From assembly GCA_030065815.1 (NCBI GenBank), contig JASJCU010000002.1, positions 1 through 64,000 on the forward strand: DNA of 64,000 bases. Reading direction: 5' to 3'. The translations under genes and the position numbers were made by a program. The first letter of the stretch is position 1; each line of letters begins with the position of its first letter. Below are positions 43,648 to 56,350 of the stretch, in pieces. A model generated the notes under the pieces. That model worked only from the letters and a program-made list of their open reading frames with translations. It had not been told where the DNA came from and ran no database searches. The stretch is from Gammaproteobacteria bacterium. GTDB lineage: Bacteria > Pseudomonadota > Gammaproteobacteria > Chromatiales > Chromatiaceae.

Positions 43648-43945
43648 ACATCGTCCTCGAGACTATGACGTCATCGGGCGGCATCCGTTCAGCCCCTGTA
43701 TGCAGATTCTGTGAAGGGCCGGCCGTCGCATCAGTGATACGAATCACGCTTTGCCTCGCGCTCCCTGGGGGCGTTCGACCGGCGGTGAACGGATTCACAC
43801 TAACCTGGGATCGAGTCGCCTATGCGGGCAGTGCGGCGATGCCGGCGCCATCTGCCAGTAACTAGCGGCCGGTGACGGCGAATCATGACCAGAAATCGCG
43901 TTCGGGTGATAAGTTATCGCCATCCCCGGGATTTGCCAATCCGCA

Positions 43946-44317
43946 ATGTTCGACAACCGACAACAGGCCGCCGACTGGTCGCCGCCGACACTCAGCCAGT
44001 TCGACTTCCACGCCCGTCTCGAGGCGCTGACGGGAGCGGCGCTGGTCATGTTCAGCGGGGCCGGCTGCGGCGCCTGCCGCCACCTCCGCCGGGTGTTTGC
44101 CGAGGTCCACCGGCAGCGCCCGGACTGGGGCCTGTTCGAGATCGATGCCGGGCGCGACCAGGCCCTGTGCAACGAGTTCGAAGTCTTTCATTTACCGACA
44201 GTTTTTCTGTTTTCCGACGGCCGCTTCCACTGCCAGCTCGAGGCCGAGGCACGGCCGTCGGCGATCATCGCGGCGACCGTCGCTGCACTGCAGCAAGCGG
44301 CCGACGAGGCACCGTGA
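43946..44317 (+). CDS. thioredoxin-family protein with CGAC active site
   Basis: 123 residues. ALVMFSGAGCGACRHLRRVF carries a CxxC active site (CGAC), and FEVFHLPTVFLFSDGRF contains the cis-proline LPT motif. No signal peptide is seen, so it is cytoplasmic. It overlaps ampD by GTGA. A palindromic GATAAGTTATC lies about 35 bases upstream of the start, in the promoter area. Confidence 0.88.
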   Translation: MFDNRQQAADWSPPTLSQFDFHARLEALTGAALVMFSGAGCGACRHLRRVFAEVHRQRPDWGLFEIDAGRDQALCNEFEVFHLPTVFLFSDGRFHCQLEAEARPSAIIAATVAALQQAADEAP

Positions 44318-44892
44318 CGCCGCCCGGCAGACACTGGCTGGGCGGCGTGCGCCGCGAACCGTCGCCGAATGCCGACGAACGCCCGGCCGACGCCGACGTC
44401 GACCTGCTGGTCGTCCACAACATCAGCCTGCCGCCGGGCGAGTTCGGTGGCGGGCATATCCGCGACCTGTTCCTGAACCGCCTCGACCCGGCCGCGCACC
44501 CGTACTTTGCCGCTATCGCCGAGCTCAAGGTCTCGGCCCACCTGCTGGTACGGCGCGACGGCGAGGTCATCCAGTTCGTCGCCCTCGACCGTCGCGCCTG
44601 GCATGCCGGGCAGTCGTCGTTCTGCGGCCGCGAACGCTGCAACGACTTCTCGATCGGCATCGAGCTGGAGGGCACCGACGAGACGCCGTTCACGTCGGCA
44701 CAGTACACCGCACTTGTCGACCTTACGGTTCGGATTCGCGACATTTACCCGCAGATCGCCGACGATCGCATCGTTGGGCACGCCGACGTCGCGCCCGGTC
44801 GCAAGACCGACCCGGGGCCGGCCTTCGATTGGCGTCGCTACCGCAGGCTGCTGCTGGCGACTGCCGCGCGGCGACCGGCGCGGCGCAGTTGA
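44314..44892 (+). CDS. ampD: 1,6-anhydro-N-acetylmuramyl-L-alanine amidase AmpD
   Basis: 192 residues from the GTG at 44314. Zinc ligands and substrate contacts are in LLVVHNISLPPGEFGGG, WHAGQSSFCGRERCNDFSIGIELEG and VGHADVAPGRKTDPGPAFDW, the AmpD amidase_2 pattern with no signal peptide. It cleaves anhydro-muropeptides in cell-wall recycling and so restrains AmpR-driven beta-lactamase induction. It is followed by ampE. Confidence 0.97.
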   Translation: MTPPGRHWLGGVRREPSPNADERPADADVDLLVVHNISLPPGEFGGGHIRDLFLNRLDPAAHPYFAAIAELKVSAHLLVRRDGEVIQFVALDRRAWHAGQSSFCGRERCNDFSIGIELEGTDETPFTSAQYTALVDLTVRIRDIYPQIADDRIVGHADVAPGRKTDPGPAFDWRRYRRLLLATAARRPARRS

Positions 44893-44932
44893 CGTAGAAT
44901 CCGCGGCCTGGAACAGCAACCCCGCGATTGCG

Positions 44933-45844
44933 ATGACCTTTCTGAGCGTCCTGGTGGCTCTGCTCGTCGAGCGCGCCCTCGAACAGTATCGGCCCCGGCG
45001 GCGGCATACCTGGTTCGCCGGCTACTGCCGGCGGCTGGCCGGCAGCGACGCGGCCCGGCGCCTGATGTCGCGACCGTGGGGCGGCGTGCTCGCGCTGCTG
45101 CCGCTGCTGCTCGTCGTCGGCTGGCTGCAGGCCCTGTCTCACGACCTCGGATGGCCGCTGGCGTTCGCGTTCGGCACCCTGGTGCTGCTGTACGCGCTCG
45201 GCCCGCGCGACCTCGGCGACGAGGCCGAGGCGTTCCTGGCCGCCCGCGACCGCGGTGACGACGACCGGGCCAACACGCTCGCCGCGCAGTTGTGCATCAG
45301 CGCGGCACCGCGCCAGGAGCCGCGGCGCTCGTTCGCGGTCGCTCGCGCCGTCGTCGTGCTGGCCAACCGCCGGCTGATCGGGCCGGTCTTCTGGTTCGTG
45401 CTGTTCGGCGCGGTCGGCGCCGCCGCCTACCGCGCTGTGCACCTGCTCGCCGAGCGCCTGCACGCCGAGGACTGCCCGGCGGGCATGCGCCGCTACAGCG
45501 ACGAGCTGCGCCACATCGTCGAGTGGGCGCCGGCGCGCCTGACGGCGATCGGCTACGCGATCGCCGGCAACTTCGACGCCGTCGCCCACGCCTGGCGGAC
45601 CTTCGACTACGAGCCCGGCGACGGCCCGCTGACCGAGGCCGAGAACCTGCTCGCGCAGACCGGTCTGGCCGCGCTCGACACCTTCCCCGACGACGCCGAC
45701 GAGCTCGCCGGCGGCACCGAGATCACGCCGGGCCACGTGCTGGTCCCGCCGGTCGTCGAAGACGCGCTGGCCCTGGTCTGGCGCAGTCTCGTGCTGTGGG
45801 TCACCGTGATCGCCGGCGGCAGCCTGGTCGCCGCACTGGCGTGA
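44933..45844 (+). CDS. ampE: regulatory signalling membrane protein AmpE
   Basis: 303 residues from ATG 44933. MTFLSVLVALLVERALEQYRP is the typical AmpE start. Membrane helices are at about residues 47-67, 78-95 and 158-178, with another at the C-terminus (SLVLWVTVIAGGSLVAALA). The conserved internal phrase FWFVLFGAVGAAAYR is present. AmpE accompanies AmpD in beta-lactamase-related signalling. It overlaps the following BtuF-like gene by GTGA. Confidence 0.93.
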   Translation: MTFLSVLVALLVERALEQYRPRRRHTWFAGYCRRLAGSDAARRLMSRPWGGVLALLPLLLVVGWLQALSHDLGWPLAFAFGTLVLLYALGPRDLGDEAEAFLAARDRGDDDRANTLAAQLCISAAPRQEPRRSFAVARAVVVLANRRLIGPVFWFVLFGAVGAAAYRAVHLLAERLHAEDCPAGMRRYSDELRHIVEWAPARLTAIGYAIAGNFDAVAHAWRTFDYEPGDGPLTEAENLLAQTGLAALDTFPDDADELAGGTEITPGHVLVPPVVEDALALVWRSLVLWVTVIAGGSLVAALA

Positions 45845-46653
45845 CCCGGCGCGCGCTGCTGCTGTTGCTCGCCGCCGCGACCGCCGGCGCCGCGCCGCTG
45901 CAGGTGACCGATGATCGCGGCCTGCACGTTCAGCTGCCGGTCGCCGCGCAGCGGATCGTGACGCTGGCGCCGCACGCGACCGAGCTGGTCGTCGCCGCCG
46001 GCGCGGCCGACGCGCTGGTCGCGATCGCGGCCGGCTCACCGACGAACGGCGCGCTCGCGGCGCTGCCGCGGATCGGCGGCCCTGGGCCGCTCGACCGCGA
46101 ACGCCTGCTCGTGCTGCGCCCCGACCTCGTGATCGCCTGGGATTCGGGCAACCGCGCCGCCGACCTCGACTGGATCGCGCGCACCGGCGTGCCGCTGTTC
46201 CGCAGCGAACCGCGCGACGCCGACGACATCGCCGACACGCTGGTCGCGATCGGCCGTCTCACCGGCAACACCGCCACGGCGACCGCGGCGGCGGCGGCGT
46301 TCCGCCGCGCGCTGCGCACGCCGTGCGCAGACCTGCCGCGACAGCCGGTCTACGTCCGCGTCTGGGATCGTCCGGCGATGTCGCTGGGCGGGCGGCACTG
46401 GCTCAACACGGTCCTGCCGCTCGCCGGCTACCGCAACGTCCTCGCGGCGCAGCCGCGCGGCGCGATCCGCATCGCCCCGGAGGCGCAGCTCGCGCTGCAG
46501 GCCCTGCCCAGCGTGTCGCTGGTCCGCCGCCATGACGGCAGCGCCGCCGACCGCCTCGCCGAGCTGCTGTCGCGACCCGGCCCGCGCCTCGCCGATGCCG
46601 TGCAATTGCTGTGTCGGCAGCGCCTGCGCCTGGCGGCGTCGCCGCGGCGCTGA
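45841..46653 (+). CDS. btuF: BtuF-like periplasmic cobalamin-binding protein
   Basis: 270 residues from GTG 45841 with a signal peptide (ALLLLLAAATAGA). The class III substrate-binding fold shows RIVTLAPHATELVVAAGAADALVAI, LLVLRPDLVIAWDSGN and YVRVWDRPAMSLGGRHWLNTVLPLAGYRNVLA, close to BtuF. No BtuC or BtuD follows. It is coupled to ampE, away from the riboswitch-btuB operon at 2.6 kb, and no riboswitch is seen here. A heme- or iron-binding relative is possible. Confidence 0.82.
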   Translation: MTRRALLLLLAAATAGAAPLQVTDDRGLHVQLPVAAQRIVTLAPHATELVVAAGAADALVAIAAGSPTNGALAALPRIGGPGPLDRERLLVLRPDLVIAWDSGNRAADLDWIARTGVPLFRSEPRDADDIADTLVAIGRLTGNTATATAAAAAFRRALRTPCADLPRQPVYVRVWDRPAMSLGGRHWLNTVLPLAGYRNVLAAQPRGAIRIAPEAQLALQALPSVSLVRRHDGSAADRLAELLSRPGPRLADAVQLLCRQRLRLAASPRR

Positions 46654-46746
46654 CGCCCGGCCGTGGCGCCCGCGCACCTCAAGGCTGCCGCAACCGGGAC
46701 GCTATACAAAAAGTTCGGCAACGGCGGTGGGCAAGGGACGCGGACC

Positions 46747-49104
46747 ATGCAGTTCGGCAGCATCCGAAACGGCAGCAAGCCAGGCAACGGAAACGGCACC
46801 GCACGGCTCGCCACGGCGATCCAGTCCGATCGCGTCGACCTGCTCTACCGCGGCACCTTCGCGTCGCTGATCACATCGTTCGCGATCGCGGTGCTGTTGG
46901 TATTCCTGCACCGCACGCAGCACGCCATGGCCGGCGGCCTGGCATGGCTGGTCGTCATCAGCGGCCTGCTGCTCGGACGCCTGATCGCCGGCTGGCTGTA
47001 CCGTGTGCGTCGCGACCTGCTGTCGGACAGCGCCGCGTGGCTGCGGCTGTTTCGCAACGGCGCGAGCCTGACGGCCGGTGCCTGGGGCATTGCCGGCATC
47101 CTGTTCCTGCCCGGGCAGCAGCCGCTGCTGCAGGCGATGACGCTGATCATGCTCGCCGGCATCGCCGCCGCCGCACTGAGCGCGATGGCCGCGGATTTTC
47201 CGACCTACCGCAACTACGTCGTCCTGACCCTGTCGCCGCTGGTCGCGATCAACCTGCTGCGCGGCAGCGACGAGGAAAGGCTGGTCGGCGTCATGGCCCT
47301 GGTGCTGATGCTGTTCCTGCTGCGTTCCGGCCGGGCGACCGCCGCGGCGATCGAGAGCGCGCTGACCCTGCACCACGAGAATGCCGCGCTGGTCGATGAC
47401 CTGAGGAGCGAGAAGAATCGCGTCCTCAGCGATGCCGAGACGATGATGGGCACGGTGCTGTCGGCGTCGCCGATCGTACTCTGGGCGGTCGACAACGACG
47501 GCGTGATCACGTTCATGGAGGGTCGCCAGTTCACCGCGCAGACCGGCCACGACCTGCCCGAGATCGGCGACAACCTGTTCGACGCGTTTGCGACGCAGCC
47601 GCAGATCGCGTACGAGACCCAGCGCGCGCTGCGCGGCGAGGCTTTCGCCACCGAGGTCGAGCTGGACGGACACAGCTACGAGATCCACTACAACCCGATG
47701 CGCGACGACGCCGGCGCGCAGCAGGGCGCGATCGGCGTCGCAATCGACATCACCGATCGCATCGCGCACAAGCTGGAGCTGTCGCGGCGCGCCCACTACG
47801 ACGAACTCACGGGCCTGCCGAACCGCACGCTGATCATGAGCCAGATCGAGCACGCCTTCGACAACGCGCGGCGCCACAACTCGCACGTCGGCCTGTTCTT
47901 TCTCGACCTCGACAACTTCAAGACCGTCAACGACACGATGGGCCACAATGCCGGCGACGAACTGCTGCGCCTGGCCGCCGAGCGGCTCAACGACGCGGTA
48001 CGCCAGAACGACATGCCGGCGCGCCTCGGCGGCGACGAGTTCCTGGTCGTCAGCGAAGACATGCACCGTCCGGAGGACGCCGAGGTCATCGCCCACAAGA
48101 TCGCGCGCGTGTTCCAGCGCCCGTTCGTCGTCGAAAAACGCGAGGTCTATGCGACGACCAGCGTCGGCATCGCGATCTTCCCCGAGGACGGCACGACCGC
48201 CGAAGCACTGCTGCAGAGCGCCGACACGGCGATGTACCACGCCAAGACCGCGGGCAAGAACAAGTACCGTTTCTTCACCCGGCAGATGCAGGACACCGCG
48301 GAACGCCATATGGCGATGGAGACCGATCTGCGCAAGGCGCTGGCGCGCGACGAGCTGCGCCTGATGTACCAACCCAAGTACGACGCACGCAGCGGCCGGC
48401 TGCGCGGTGCCGAGGCACTGTTGCGCTGGGACTCACAGCGCCTCGGCCAGGTCTCGCCCGACGACTTCATCCCGGTCGCCGAGGTCGCCGGCCTGATGCC
48501 GCAGATCGGCGACTGGATATTGCGCACGGCGTGCGCCGAAGCCACCACCTGGCAGGCGCTCGCCGACACGCCGCTGCACGTCGCGATCAACGTCTCGCCG
48601 CAGCAGTTCCGCAACACCGACCTGCTCGCCAACGTCACGCAGGCACTGGTCGCAACCGAACTCCAACCGGGCCTGCTCGAACTCGAGATCACCGAGAGCG
48701 TACTGGTCGAGGACGCTCCGGAGACGATGGCGGCGTTCACGACCCTGTGCGAGATGGGCATAACGCTGGCCCTCGATGACTTTGGCACCGGCTACTCGTC
48801 GCTCAGCTACCTGAAGAAGTTCCCGATGCAGGTCCTCAAGATCGACAGGGCCTTCATCCAGGACCTCGGCAACGACGACGACAATGCCTCGCTGGTCGAT
48901 GCGATCATCGCGATGGCACACAGCCTGCGCATGGAAGTCGTCGCCGAGGGTGTCGAGACCGCGGAGCAGTATGCGTTTCTCAAGCAGCGCGACGTCGAGC
49001 TCGTGCAGGGGTTCCTGTTCTGTCGACCGGTCAGCGCCGACGCGTTCCGCACGCTGATCCGCGACGAGGCCAGCGGACGCACGCCGCAACCGCACGCCGT
49101 CTGA
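46747..49104 (+). CDS. membrane PAS-GGDEF-EAL c-di-GMP signalling protein
   Basis: 785 residues if started at ATG 46747; a GTG at 46663 is in frame but has no special support. About six N-terminal helices (residues 40-200) form a MASE-like sensor. A PAS domain follows at about residues 225-345 (VLWAVDNDGVITFMEG). The GGDEF domain has ARLGGDEFLV and an RQND I-site five residues upstream. The EAL domain has GAEALLRW, DDFGTGYSSLSYLKKFP and EGVETAEQ. Both catalytic motifs look intact, so it could make and break c-di-GMP. It sits in a window with type IV pili and a chemoreceptor. Confidence 0.93.
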   Translation: MQFGSIRNGSKPGNGNGTARLATAIQSDRVDLLYRGTFASLITSFAIAVLLVFLHRTQHAMAGGLAWLVVISGLLLGRLIAGWLYRVRRDLLSDSAAWLRLFRNGASLTAGAWGIAGILFLPGQQPLLQAMTLIMLAGIAAAALSAMAADFPTYRNYVVLTLSPLVAINLLRGSDEERLVGVMALVLMLFLLRSGRATAAAIESALTLHHENAALVDDLRSEKNRVLSDAETMMGTVLSASPIVLWAVDNDGVITFMEGRQFTAQTGHDLPEIGDNLFDAFATQPQIAYETQRALRGEAFATEVELDGHSYEIHYNPMRDDAGAQQGAIGVAIDITDRIAHKLELSRRAHYDELTGLPNRTLIMSQIEHAFDNARRHNSHVGLFFLDLDNFKTVNDTMGHNAGDELLRLAAERLNDAVRQNDMPARLGGDEFLVVSEDMHRPEDAEVIAHKIARVFQRPFVVEKREVYATTSVGIAIFPEDGTTAEALLQSADTAMYHAKTAGKNKYRFFTRQMQDTAERHMAMETDLRKALARDELRLMYQPKYDARSGRLRGAEALLRWDSQRLGQVSPDDFIPVAEVAGLMPQIGDWILRTACAEATTWQALADTPLHVAINVSPQQFRNTDLLANVTQALVATELQPGLLELEITESVLVEDAPETMAAFTTLCEMGITLALDDFGTGYSSLSYLKKFPMQVLKIDRAFIQDLGNDDDNASLVDAIIAMAHSLRMEVVAEGVETAEQYAFLKQRDVELVQGFLFCRPVSADAFRTLIRDEASGRTPQPHAV

Positions 49105-49507
49105 GCGGGTCACCGCGCACCGTGTGCGGTGATGGCGGCGCGCCACAGACCGGCAACACCGACGATCGGTTCGGCACGATTTGCCACTGTACGCGGCTGC
49201 AGCCGCGCACGCGTCACACCAGGTCAGCACGACCATGGCCCGCGGGCATGGCCGCCGTCAGTGCGCCGGCGCCGGGCAGCGGAGGCGGGGAGCGGGCAGC
49301 GGCTGGCCCTGGCAGGTAGCACTGTCACGCGGCACCCTCCGAGACGCACTCCGACGACCCGGCTGACGGCAGCGGCATGCCCGGCGACATATCGGGCCGC
49401 AGCGCCTTTGCCGGCCCGGCGATCACGGAGCGGATCCACAGGCTTGTCGACTGGCGGCGCAACCGGCCCGACTACGGGACCAAGGTCGCGGCGGACGGCT
49501 CTTGCGC
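49105..49507. other. intergenic region between convergent GGDEF-EAL and MCP genes
   Basis: 403 bases without a convincing gene. A strong hairpin CACCGCGCA-CCG-TGTGCGGTG lies about 10 bases after the GGDEF-EAL stop; it has no T-run but may mark the transcript end. Confidence 0.4.
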
Positions 49508-51727
49508 TTACTTCAACGAGTCGGCCAGCCGGTCGAGACTGGCGACCACTTGGTCGGACAGGGTCTGCACGCGCGCATAGCCCTGCTCGGCGGCACGCAT
49601 GTCGCCGCGCTCCTTGGCCTCGACGACCTCGCGGATCGCCTGGTGGATCTCGCGGTGCGGCGGCTCGATGGCCTTGAAGTCGGCGCTGGCGCCGAAGCGC
49701 TGCATGCCCTCGGCGTAGTACCACTTGCCGAGGTCGCAGTGCTCGTGCGATGCCACCTGCTGTGAGCTCAGCTCGCTGTGGCCGTCGAGGAAGCTGCGCA
49801 GCCGACCCTTCCAGTCGAAGTGCGCGGCCTTGGCCTGTGACAGCACCAGCAGCTCGTCGTTCTCGAAACGAAAATGCTTGAGTTCATGGGTCACGCCGGC
49901 CATCGCCTCGGCGAGACGACCGGCGAGATCGGTCGTCGTGTCGGCATGCGCCGTCGTGCCCTGGGCGAGCTGGTCGATCTCGACGACGTTGCCGGAGATA
50001 TCGGCGACCACCGCCGACTGCTCCTCGGCGGCCGTCGCGATCTGCGTCGTCATGCCGTTGATCGTGCCGATCGCATCGGTGATCCGTGCCAGGGCCTCGC
50101 CGGCCTGGCCGGCCTGGGCCACGGTCTCGCCGATCCGCGCCTGGCCGTGTTCGATCATGCCGACCGCCGATTCGGCCTGTTCCTGCAGGCGGACGATCAG
50201 GTCCTGGATCTCGCTGGTCGACTGCTGCGAGCGGTGCGCGAGCGTGCGTACCTCGTCGGCGACGACCGCGAAGCCGCGCCCCTGCTCGCCGGCGCGCGCC
50301 GCCTCGATCGCGGCGTTGAGCGCCAGCAGGTTGGTCTGCTCGGCGATGCTGCGGATCACGTCGAGGATGCCGCCGATGTTATCGGTCTCGGCGCGCAGGC
50401 TGGTGATCGTCGACGCGGCGGCGTCGAACTCGCGGGCGAAGGTGTTGATCGACGCGATGCTCTGCTCGACGGTCTCGCGGCCCTGCACGGCGACGCTGTC
50501 GGCCTCGCTCGACGACGCGGCGACGCGACTGGCGCCGGTCGCGACCTCGCGCGCGGTCGCCGACATCTCCTCGGTCGCGACAACGACGGCCTGGGTGTTG
50601 CCGCGCAGGCGCTGCATGCTGTCGTCGGTCGCGCCGGCGGCCTCGCTGACCTTGCTGGTGGTCTCGCTGAGTACGGTCGACATGCCGGCGATGCGCTTGA
50701 GCATGTCGTGGATCTTGCCAGCGAATTCATTGAACGCCGACGCCAGGTCGGCGAACTCGTCGCCGCCGCCGACGTCCATGCGCCGCGTCAGGTCGCCGTC
50801 GCCCTGCGCGATCGCGCACATGTTGTGGGCGACCTGCGATGCGCGGTGCGAGATGCTCCAGCCGAGCCATGACAGCCACGCGGCGACGGCCAGGATGATC
50901 GCGGCCAGCGCACCGTACAGCACGACATCGATACGCGACGACGCAGCGGCGATCTGGGTGCCGAGCTCGGCCTCGAATGCCTGGAGTTCGGCCTCGACCG
51001 CGTGCACGGTCTTGCGCAGCTCGCCGAGCGCGCCGTCCTTGTGGCTCAGGCCGAGTTCGCGCTCGGCGTCGACCAGGGCCAGGAAGCCGGCCCGGTAGGC
51101 GTCCATGAAGCCACTCGCCTGCGCGCGCACATCGCCCGCCATCGCGGCGGTTGTCAACGCGGCCTGCATGCTGCCGAAGCTGTTGTCGAACTTGTCGAGA
51201 TACTTGGTGTCGCGGCGCAGCATGAAGTCCTTCTCGGCGCGCCGCAGCATCAGCATATGGCTGGTCAGCTCGAAGTCACCCAGTGCCTTGAAGATCGCCT
51301 CGGCGTCGTGCACCGCCTCGCGCAGCCTGCCGTAGAGGCCGTCCTTGGCGTGTAGGCCGATCCTGTGCTGCAGCCTGACGACGTCGTCGAACAGCCCCCG
51401 GTACGCGGCGCCGCCGGCGCGCACGCGGTCGACCGCCGTCGACGCGATGGCCAGCTCGGCGAGCAGCGTGTCGAGCTCACCGAGGTGCGCCTCGACCTCG
51501 CCGTAGGTCGCGTCGAACTTGTCGACATAGGCGTTGTCGCGGCGGGCCAGGAAGTCCTTCTCGTGGCGCCGCAGCTCCAGCATGTGGGTTTCGATCTCGG
51601 CGACCTGGTAGCGGCTCGCCGACAGGCGTTCGTAGGCGAGCACCTGCAGGTGGGTGATGACGCCGAGCAGCACGAGCAACAGCGTGACCACGACGACGGT
51701 GGCGATCATCTTGAATTTGACAGGCAT
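49508..51727 (-). CDS. methyl-accepting chemotaxis protein with HBM-like sensor and C-terminal CZB domain
   Basis: 739 residues from the ATG at 51725-51727 with GGGAG eight bases upstream. Helix 1 is about residues 7-27. A long helical periplasmic sensor with repeated [10 protein letters not shown] and [18 protein letters not shown] follows, typical of HBM-type sensors. Then come helix 2 ([20 protein letters not shown]), a HAMP domain, and the signalling hairpin tip [35 protein letters not shown]. The C-terminal CZB zinc-binding domain ([31 protein letters not shown]) has the conserved His and Cys ligands. Confidence 0.93.
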   Translation of the reverse strand: MPVKFKMIATVVVVTLLLVLLGVITHLQVLAYERLSASRYQVAEIETHMLELRRHEKDFLARRDNAYVDKFDATYGEVEAHLGELDTLLAELAIASTAVDRVRAGGAAYRGLFDDVVRLQHRIGLHAKDGLYGRLREAVHDAEAIFKALGDFELTSHMLMLRRAEKDFMLRRDTKYLDKFDNSFGSMQAALTTAAMAGDVRAQASGFMDAYRAGFLALVDAERELGLSHKDGALGELRKTVHAVEAELQAFEAELGTQIAAASSRIDVVLYGALAAIILAVAAWLSWLGWSISHRASQVAHNMCAIAQGDGDLTRRMDVGGGDEFADLASAFNEFAGKIHDMLKRIAGMSTVLSETTSKVSEAAGATDDSMQRLRGNTQAVVVATEEMSATAREVATGASRVAASSSEADSVAVQGRETVEQSIASINTFAREFDAAASTITSLRAETDNIGGILDVIRSIAEQTNLLALNAAIEAARAGEQGRGFAVVADEVRTLAHRSQQSTSEIQDLIVRLQEQAESAVGMIEHGQARIGETVAQAGQAGEALARITDAIGTINGMTTQIATAAEEQSAVVADISGNVVEIDQLAQGTTAHADTTTDLAGRLAEAMAGVTHELKHFRFENDELLVLSQAKAAHFDWKGRLRSFLDGHSELSSQQVASHEHCDLGKWYYAEGMQRFGASADFKAIEPPHREIHQAIREVVEAKERGDMRAAEQGYARVQTLSDQVVASLDRLADSLK

Positions 51728-51861
51728 TGCGGTCACTCCCGCGTGGTTTGTCGCGCCCACGCATGATCAAGTGCACGGCTTCCGCTGCGGCACAGAAAGA
51801 AAATTCGTTATCCGACAACCGACTTATCGGTTTTTGTCCGTGTTTCTTGAGGGGGGTGTTA

Positions 51862-53277
51862 CTAACCGGGCTTTCTGTCGTCGGCGGGCAGCGCGACCCG
51901 CGTCGCCGGGACGATGTCGCGTAGCAGGGTAGCCAGCGTCGCGCTGGCCTCGGGGTCGCCGTGGATCAGGCGGATCTCGCCGGGCAGGCGCTGCATATCG
52001 CGCACGAAGGCGACCAGGCCGGCCTGATCGGCGTGCGCCGAGTAGCCGGAGATCGTGTGCACCCGGGCGCGGATGTCGATACGCTCGTCGCCGAAATCGA
52101 CGTAGCCGCCGTGCGGTCCGTACTGCTGGATCGCCCGGCCCGGCGTGCCCCTGGCCTGGTAGCCAACGAACAGGATGTCGTGCCTGGGGTTGCCGAGCAT
52201 GGCCTTGAGGTAGTTGACGATGCGCCCGCCGGCGCACATGCCGCTGGCCGCGAGCACGACGACCGGGCGCTCGCTGCGGTCGAGGTAGTCGACCAGGCGC
52301 ATGTGGTCGGCGTGGCTGTCGATCGTCGTCAACTGCTCGAAATTCAGCGGATGCCGGCCATCTTCGAGACGCGCGCGCGCCTCGTCGTCCCAATGCGGGC
52401 GCAACTCGCGGTACAGCCTGGTGAACTTGGCCGCCATCGGCGAGTCGAGGATGATCTCGACATCGTCCCAGGCCAGCCCGTTGGCGGCTTCGCTACCCTG
52501 GTTGCGGTGCAGGATGTCCTCGAGCTCGTACAACAGCTCCTGGGTGCGGCCGATGCTGAACGCCGGGATCAGCACGGTTCCGCGGTCGGCGAGTGCATGT
52601 CGCAGGACCTGTTCGAGGGCATCCTGGCGCTGCTCGCGGCGCTCGTGGTTGCGGTCGCCGTAGGTGCTCTCCATGACCAGCACGTCGCACGACTCGGGCT
52701 GATCGGGCGCACGCAACAGCGGCGTGTCGCGGTTACCGAGGTCGCCGGAGAAGATCACGTGGCGCGCGGCGTCGCCGCTGCCGACGCGGCAGTCGACCCA
52801 CGCCGAGCCGAGGATATGCCCGGCGCGGCGGAACTGGACCGCCAGCGGCACGTCGCCGTCGACGTCGATCGCCTGCCACTGACCGAACGCCACCGGCCGG
52901 ATCATGCGCTCGAGCCTGGCCATGACCTTGCGGATCAGCGACCTGTTGCGCGTGACGCCGATCTTCAGCGCATCCTCGAGGACCACCGGCAACAGCTTCG
53001 CCGACGGTGGCGTGCAGTAGATCGGCCCGTTGAAGCCGGCCGCGAGCAGGTACGGGATACGGCCGACGTGGTCGATGTGGACATGGGTGACGATCAACGC
53101 CCGCACCCGGTCGATCGGGAACTCGATCGCGAGCTGCTCGGCATGCGCGCCCTTGCCGGACGTCTCGGCGCCCTGGAACAGCCCGCAGTCGATCAGGATC
53201 GCGTCGGCGGTGCCCGGGCGCAGCTCGTGGCACGAGCCGGTGACGCCGCCAACGGCGCCATGGTGCAGGATCTTCAT
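51862..53277 (-). CDS. beta-CASP metallo-beta-lactamase (RNA-processing type) protein
   Basis: 471 residues. The MBL core has LHHGAVGGVTGSCHEL, LIVTHVHIDHVGRIP, SGDLGNRDTPLL and the beta-CASP motifs VLIPAFSIGRTQELLYELE, VVLAASGMCAGGRIVNYLK and ISGYSAHADQAGLVAFV. The last third is the RNA-specificity domain. Such proteins are exo- or endoribonucleases of the TTHA0252/CPSF-like group. It lies downstream of ileS across a repeat element. Confidence 0.93.
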   Translation of the reverse strand: MKILHHGAVGGVTGSCHELRPGTADAILIDCGLFQGAETSGKGAHAEQLAIEFPIDRVRALIVTHVHIDHVGRIPYLLAAGFNGPIYCTPPSAKLLPVVLEDALKIGVTRNRSLIRKVMARLERMIRPVAFGQWQAIDVDGDVPLAVQFRRAGHILGSAWVDCRVGSGDAARHVIFSGDLGNRDTPLLRAPDQPESCDVLVMESTYGDRNHERREQRQDALEQVLRHALADRGTVLIPAFSIGRTQELLYELEDILHRNQGSEAANGLAWDDVEIILDSPMAAKFTRLYRELRPHWDDEARARLEDGRHPLNFEQLTTIDSHADHMRLVDYLDRSERPVVVLAASGMCAGGRIVNYLKAMLGNPRHDILFVGYQARGTPGRAIQQYGPHGGYVDFGDERIDIRARVHTISGYSAHADQAGLVAFVRDMQRLPGEIRLIHGDPEASATLATLLRDIVPATRVALPADDRKPG

Positions 53278-53310
53278 AACGCCTCTACAACGATTCTAGG
53301 ATCTGACACC

Positions 53311-53483
53311 GAGTTGGGAACGCAAAGGCCGCAAATCTCAAAGAACACAAAGAACCCTTTTGCGCGCGGCACTTGCCGTGATCGCTAAACGAGTCAACCC
53401 CGGCATACGCCGCATCTCAAAGTCAAAGAAAACTCTGCGACCTTTGCGTCTTTGCGGCCTTTGCGTTCGATACTCCCAACCCG
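53311..53483. repeat. inverted-repeat element with GAACGCAAAGGCCGCAAA arms
   Basis: The left arm (about 53311-53355) reads GAACGCAAAGGCCGCAAA and continues with AAAG-rich units. The right arm on the opposite strand (from about 53469) has the same 18 bases exactly, then GACGCAAAGGTCGCAGAG. TTGGGA precedes both arms. The 65-bp centre has no gene. It fills the space between the ileS stop and the MBL gene start. The arms share the GACGCAAAG/GACGCAGAG unit with the element at 6635-6878. Confidence 0.8.
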
Positions 53484-53495
53484 AAACGGCACGCC

Positions 53496-56312
<2,817 letters not shown>

Positions 56313-56350
56313 GGTCTCGGGACCCGGTACTCGGTCATGGTGGATGGATG

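Noticed and set aside
41668-43668. 666-residue plus-strand ORF
   Set aside because: Antisense to the DUF1631 gene; no ribosome site or domain.
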